From: Muribaculaceae bacterium
GTDB lineage: Bacteria; Bacteroidota; Bacteroidia; Bacteroidales; Muribaculaceae
Assembly: GCA_029060585.1 (NCBI GenBank)
Contig: JAIDTS010000249.1
Location: 1 to 5,513, forward strand
Direction of reading: 5' to 3'
Length of the DNA stretch: 5,513 bases
This document shows, piece by piece, positions 5,170 through 5,513 of this stretch. The notes below the pieces were generated by a model. That model was given only the letters and a program-made list of their open reading frames with translations. It made no database searches and was not told where the DNA came from. The position numbers and the translations under genes are program-made. The stretch's first letter is position 1; each line of letters starts with the position of its first letter.

Positions 5170-5513
5170 TCAGGTTAGGAAATCAGCGACCACGAATGTG
5201 CTTCCCCCGATGTAGATCACATCATTTTCTTCCGCTCCTGCTTTCGCTGCTTCTACTGCAACTTTCGGAGAAGGATAGACCGTGCCTTCTATTCCATGAC
5301 TTCTGAATTTTTCGTAAAGTCTTTCGGCAGCAAGCGCGCGGGGGATAGAAGCCTGAGTAAGATAATACCGAGCTTCTTTAGGAAGAAGACCTATGATCTC
5401 ATCTATAGCCTTATCCGCTACAAATCCCATCACGATATGTTTCTCTCCTCCCTTTTCCTGAACAATACGGTCAAGCTGTTGCATTGTATAACGTATGCCG
5501 GCCTCATTGTGTC
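5170..5513 (-). CDS. folC: Folylpolyglutamate/dihydrofolate synthase FolC, C-terminal part (5' end outside window)
   Basis: FolC adds L-glutamate to folates using ATP and, in most bacteria, also makes dihydrofolate from dihydropteroate. The frame is open to the right edge. The first visible residues, (G)HNEAGIRYTMQQLDRI, match the FolC/Mur-ligase motif (DxxHNxxG) that opens the C-terminal ligase domain; the glycine codon is partly outside. About 113 residues of a usual ~430 are present. The domain continues with HIVMGFVADKAIDEIIGLLP and YYLTQASIPRALAAERL, and ends with the signature DVIYIGGSTFVVADFL before TGA at 5172-5170. An in-frame ATG at 5484 is internal, not the start. Whether the protein is mono- or bifunctional cannot be judged because the N-terminal ATPase domain is not visible. 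It converges on rng, with a shared stem-loop between them. Confidence 0.94.
   Translation of the reverse strand, partial: HNEAGIRYTMQQLDRIVQEKGGEKHIVMGFVADKAIDEIIGLLPKEARYYLTQASIPRALAAERLYEKFRSHGIEGTVYPSPKVAVEAAKAGAEENDVIYIGGSTFVVADFLT

Noticed and set aside
1..5513. A novel defence, CRISPR or mobile system
   Set aside because: All full-length genes belong to known housekeeping families. There are no spaced direct repeats, transposase motifs, integrase sites or toxin-antitoxin-like pairs.

Overview
The window looks like an ordinary housekeeping stretch of a Bacteroidota chromosome, most likely of the order Bacteroidales. Four signs support this. The glutamate dehydrogenase, RNase G and FolC fragments read like Bacteroidales proteins. 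A 29-residue all-basic protein gene has the sequence I know from that phylum. The candidate promoters carry the Bacteroidetes -7 element (TAnnTTTG). No Shine-Dalgarno-like sequence stands out before the starts. The family cannot be fixed from sequence alone. I see no mobile element, CRISPR array, tRNA or rRNA, and no clear defence or secretion system.

Layout from left to right. Positions 1-872 (+) hold the C-terminal two thirds of a hexameric glutamate dehydrogenase (gdhA), cut by the window edge. A 149-bp gap follows, with four heptamer repeats directly after the stop and a 13-bp stem-loop. Then comes a tight two-gene (+) unit: a DJ-1/YajL-type protein (1022-1615) and a YigZ/IMPACT-family protein (1615-2205), whose stop and start codons share one base. 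A YjjG-type HAD nucleotidase lies on the opposite strand (2176-2913), and its 3' end overlaps yigZ by 30 bp. A 190-bp divergent intergenic region (2914-3103) carries candidate promoters for both directions. Next are a 29-aa basic protein related to mS38/bS22 (3104-3193, +), a 157-bp structured spacer with three stem-loops, the last a strong intrinsic terminator, and full-length RNase G (rng, 3351-5057, +). A 14-bp stem-loop separates rng from the convergent 3' end of folC (5170-5513, -), which is cut by the right edge.

Most genes here are independent housekeeping functions: ammonia assimilation, damage response, nucleotide clean-up and folate polyglutamylation. The one suggestive partnership is the small ribosomal-protein-like gene with rng. 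RNase G matures the 16S rRNA 5' end in E. coli, and mS38/bS22 proteins sit on the small ribosomal subunit. No TTTG tetramer occurs between 3010 and the rng start, so rng has no visible promoter of its own. It may be transcribed through the terminator from the small gene's promoter. This is the most interesting regulatory question in the window. I found no clear previously undescribed system.
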